Below, in pieces: positions 32,417-33,047 of a stretch of DNA of 33,047 bases. Origin of the DNA: Parvularculaceae bacterium (lineage in GTDB: Bacteria; Pseudomonadota; Alphaproteobacteria; Caulobacterales; Parvularculaceae); NCBI GenBank assembly GCA_013389105.1, contig JACADZ010000088.1, positions 1 to 33,047 of the forward strand, given 5' to 3'. The notes beneath the pieces are model-generated. The model had not been told where the DNA came from. It was given only the letters and a program-made list of their open reading frames with translations, and did no database searches. The translations under genes were made by a program, and so were the position numbers. Positions within the stretch are counted from its first letter, which is position 1. Each line of letters starts with the position of its first letter.

Positions 32417-33047
32417 ATGAGCGAGGACGCATCCGCCAGCGGCGCTTCCGCGAAGCGCCGGGCGGTGCGGCTTCGGACATATCTGCCCTTTCTTGCCGCG
32501 GCGATCATCGGCGTCGCCGCTGTTCTCGCCGCTCTCAAGATCGAGAGCGAGCGCCGCGGCGGGCCTTCCGATCCGCGCGCTCTCTCAGCGGAGTTTGCCA
32601 AGAGCGGCGACTATCAGAACGCCGCGAACGTCCTCCGCGCCGCATATAGGGCCGACCCCAGCGAACAGCTGCGGCTCGAGGCGGCTCGGGCGCTGCTGGT
32701 GGCCGGCGACAACTACGCGGCGCTTGAGCTCCTGAAAGGCCACGCCACCGAATCGTCTTTCGAGTTTTCGCGTCGGCACCTCTACGCCGAGGCGCTGGTT
32801 CGAGCCCGACGCTACGAGGCGGCGGCCAAGGAAGCTTCGCTTCTCGCCGCGAGTTCCGCCGCCGACGGACGCGCGCGGCTCCTGGCGGCGCGCATCGCCT
32901 ACGGCCTTGGCGATTTCGAACGGGCGAGCGGCGAACTCGGCGCGGCCATCCGGACGGGCGGGGAGTCGCTGGCCGAGGCATGGCTCTTCCGTGCACGGAT
33001 CGCCCTCAACGACAACAACATCGACGCGGCGCGAGCCGCGGCCGCGC
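32417..33047 (+). CDS. Membrane-anchored TPR protein, PrsT-like (runs past the window end)
   Basis: The frame from ATG 32417 stays open to the end of the window (210 complete codons). A basic N-terminal tail (AKRRAVRLRTY) is followed by one transmembrane helix (LPFLAAAIIGVAAVLAAL). Alanine-rich TPR-like helical repeats come next, such as GDYQNAANVLRAAYRADPS, AARALLVAGDNYAALELLKG, ARLLAARIAYGLGDFERASGELGAAI and AWLFRARIALNDNNIDAARAAAA. This layout and its position after a sugar transferase resemble PrsT-type TPR proteins of XrtA/PEP-CTERM exopolysaccharide loci, which act in the periplasm on polymer assembly or export. The subfamily cannot be fixed without the missing C-terminal part. Confidence 0.8.
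   Translation, partial: MSEDASASGASAKRRAVRLRTYLPFLAAAIIGVAAVLAALKIESERRGGPSDPRALSAEFAKSGDYQNAANVLRAAYRADPSEQLRLEAARALLVAGDNYAALELLKGHATESSFEFSRRHLYAEALVRARRYEAAAKEASLLAASSAADGRARLLAARIAYGLGDFERASGELGAAIRTGGESLAEAWLFRARIALNDNNIDAARAAAA

Noticed and set aside
1-33047. CRISPR array, insertion sequence or prophage
   Set aside because: I saw no regularly spaced repeats, no transposase or integrase, and no phage structural genes.

Overview
The window is about 33 kb of GC-rich DNA that reads like the chromosome of an alphaproteobacterium. The evidence is lineage-typical genes: an NDUFS4-type accessory subunit of respiratory complex I, a TIGR02301-family secreted protein, a tandem cold-shock-domain protein and a DGPF/ECF42 sigma-factor pair. 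It also carries five tRNA genes (Pro-GGG, Glu-TTC, Pro-TGG, Arg-TCT, Ser-TGA), and fliO and fliP. I cannot place it below class level from sequence alone. There is no CRISPR array, no transposase and no prophage, so most of the window is core chromosome with small scars.

Layout. 1-2,130: a hydrolase fragment at the edge with an 11-bp C run, two membrane proteins and tRNA-Pro(GGG). 2,206-3,952 (minus): a Nudix hydrolase, a TIGR02301 protein and an alpha/beta hydrolase in one unit. 4,051-5,982: recJ and tRNA-Glu. 6,037-9,243: a PH-domain protein, a Cu/Zn superoxide dismutase lipoprotein, and three copies of an 83-nt upstream element. Each copy is followed by a GC-rich hairpin with a C-rich loop. 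I read these as a small multicopy sRNA family. 9,244-10,453: rplK-rplA, standing alone with its own terminator. 10,479-13,945: a broken small secreted ORF, an acyltransferase-3 membrane protein, a YbjN protein, a double cold-shock protein, the NDUFS4-like gene and two tRNAs. 13,969-18,568 (minus): a UPF0114 membrane protein, a DUF6671 fragment abutting tRNA-Ser, a TauD-type dioxygenase, prfC and an unknown protein. 18,707-20,639: a DGPF/YCII protein and an ECF42-type sigma factor, preceded by a good match to the ECF42 promoter motif. 20,715-25,546: metG, an SDR, a metallo-beta-lactamase-fold hydrolase, a 2OG-Fe(II) oxygenase and a TfoX-N protein. 25,494-31,101 (minus): an FdhF/YdeP-type molybdopterin oxidoreductase, fliP, fliO, and a fusion of a GT4 glycosyltransferase with a deacetylase-like domain. 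31,213 to the end (plus): a 46-residue membrane sORF, a polyprenyl-phosphate sugar phosphotransferase and an anchored TPR protein. These last genes, with the divergent GT4 fusion, look like the edge of an exopolysaccharide locus of the XrtA/PEP-CTERM-associated kind.

How genes work together. The DGPF protein and the sigma factor probably form a self-controlled regulatory unit. The GT4/deacetylase fusion, sugar transferase and TPR protein would start, extend and modify a cell-surface polysaccharide. The most novel signal is the three-copy element-plus-hairpin family around sodC. The loops carry a CTCTCCCC core that could pair with G-rich ribosome binding sites. Other observations worth checking are an in-frame amber codon in the TIGR02301 gene, with the frame running on to the next gene's start, and the DUF6671 remnant at tRNA-Ser.
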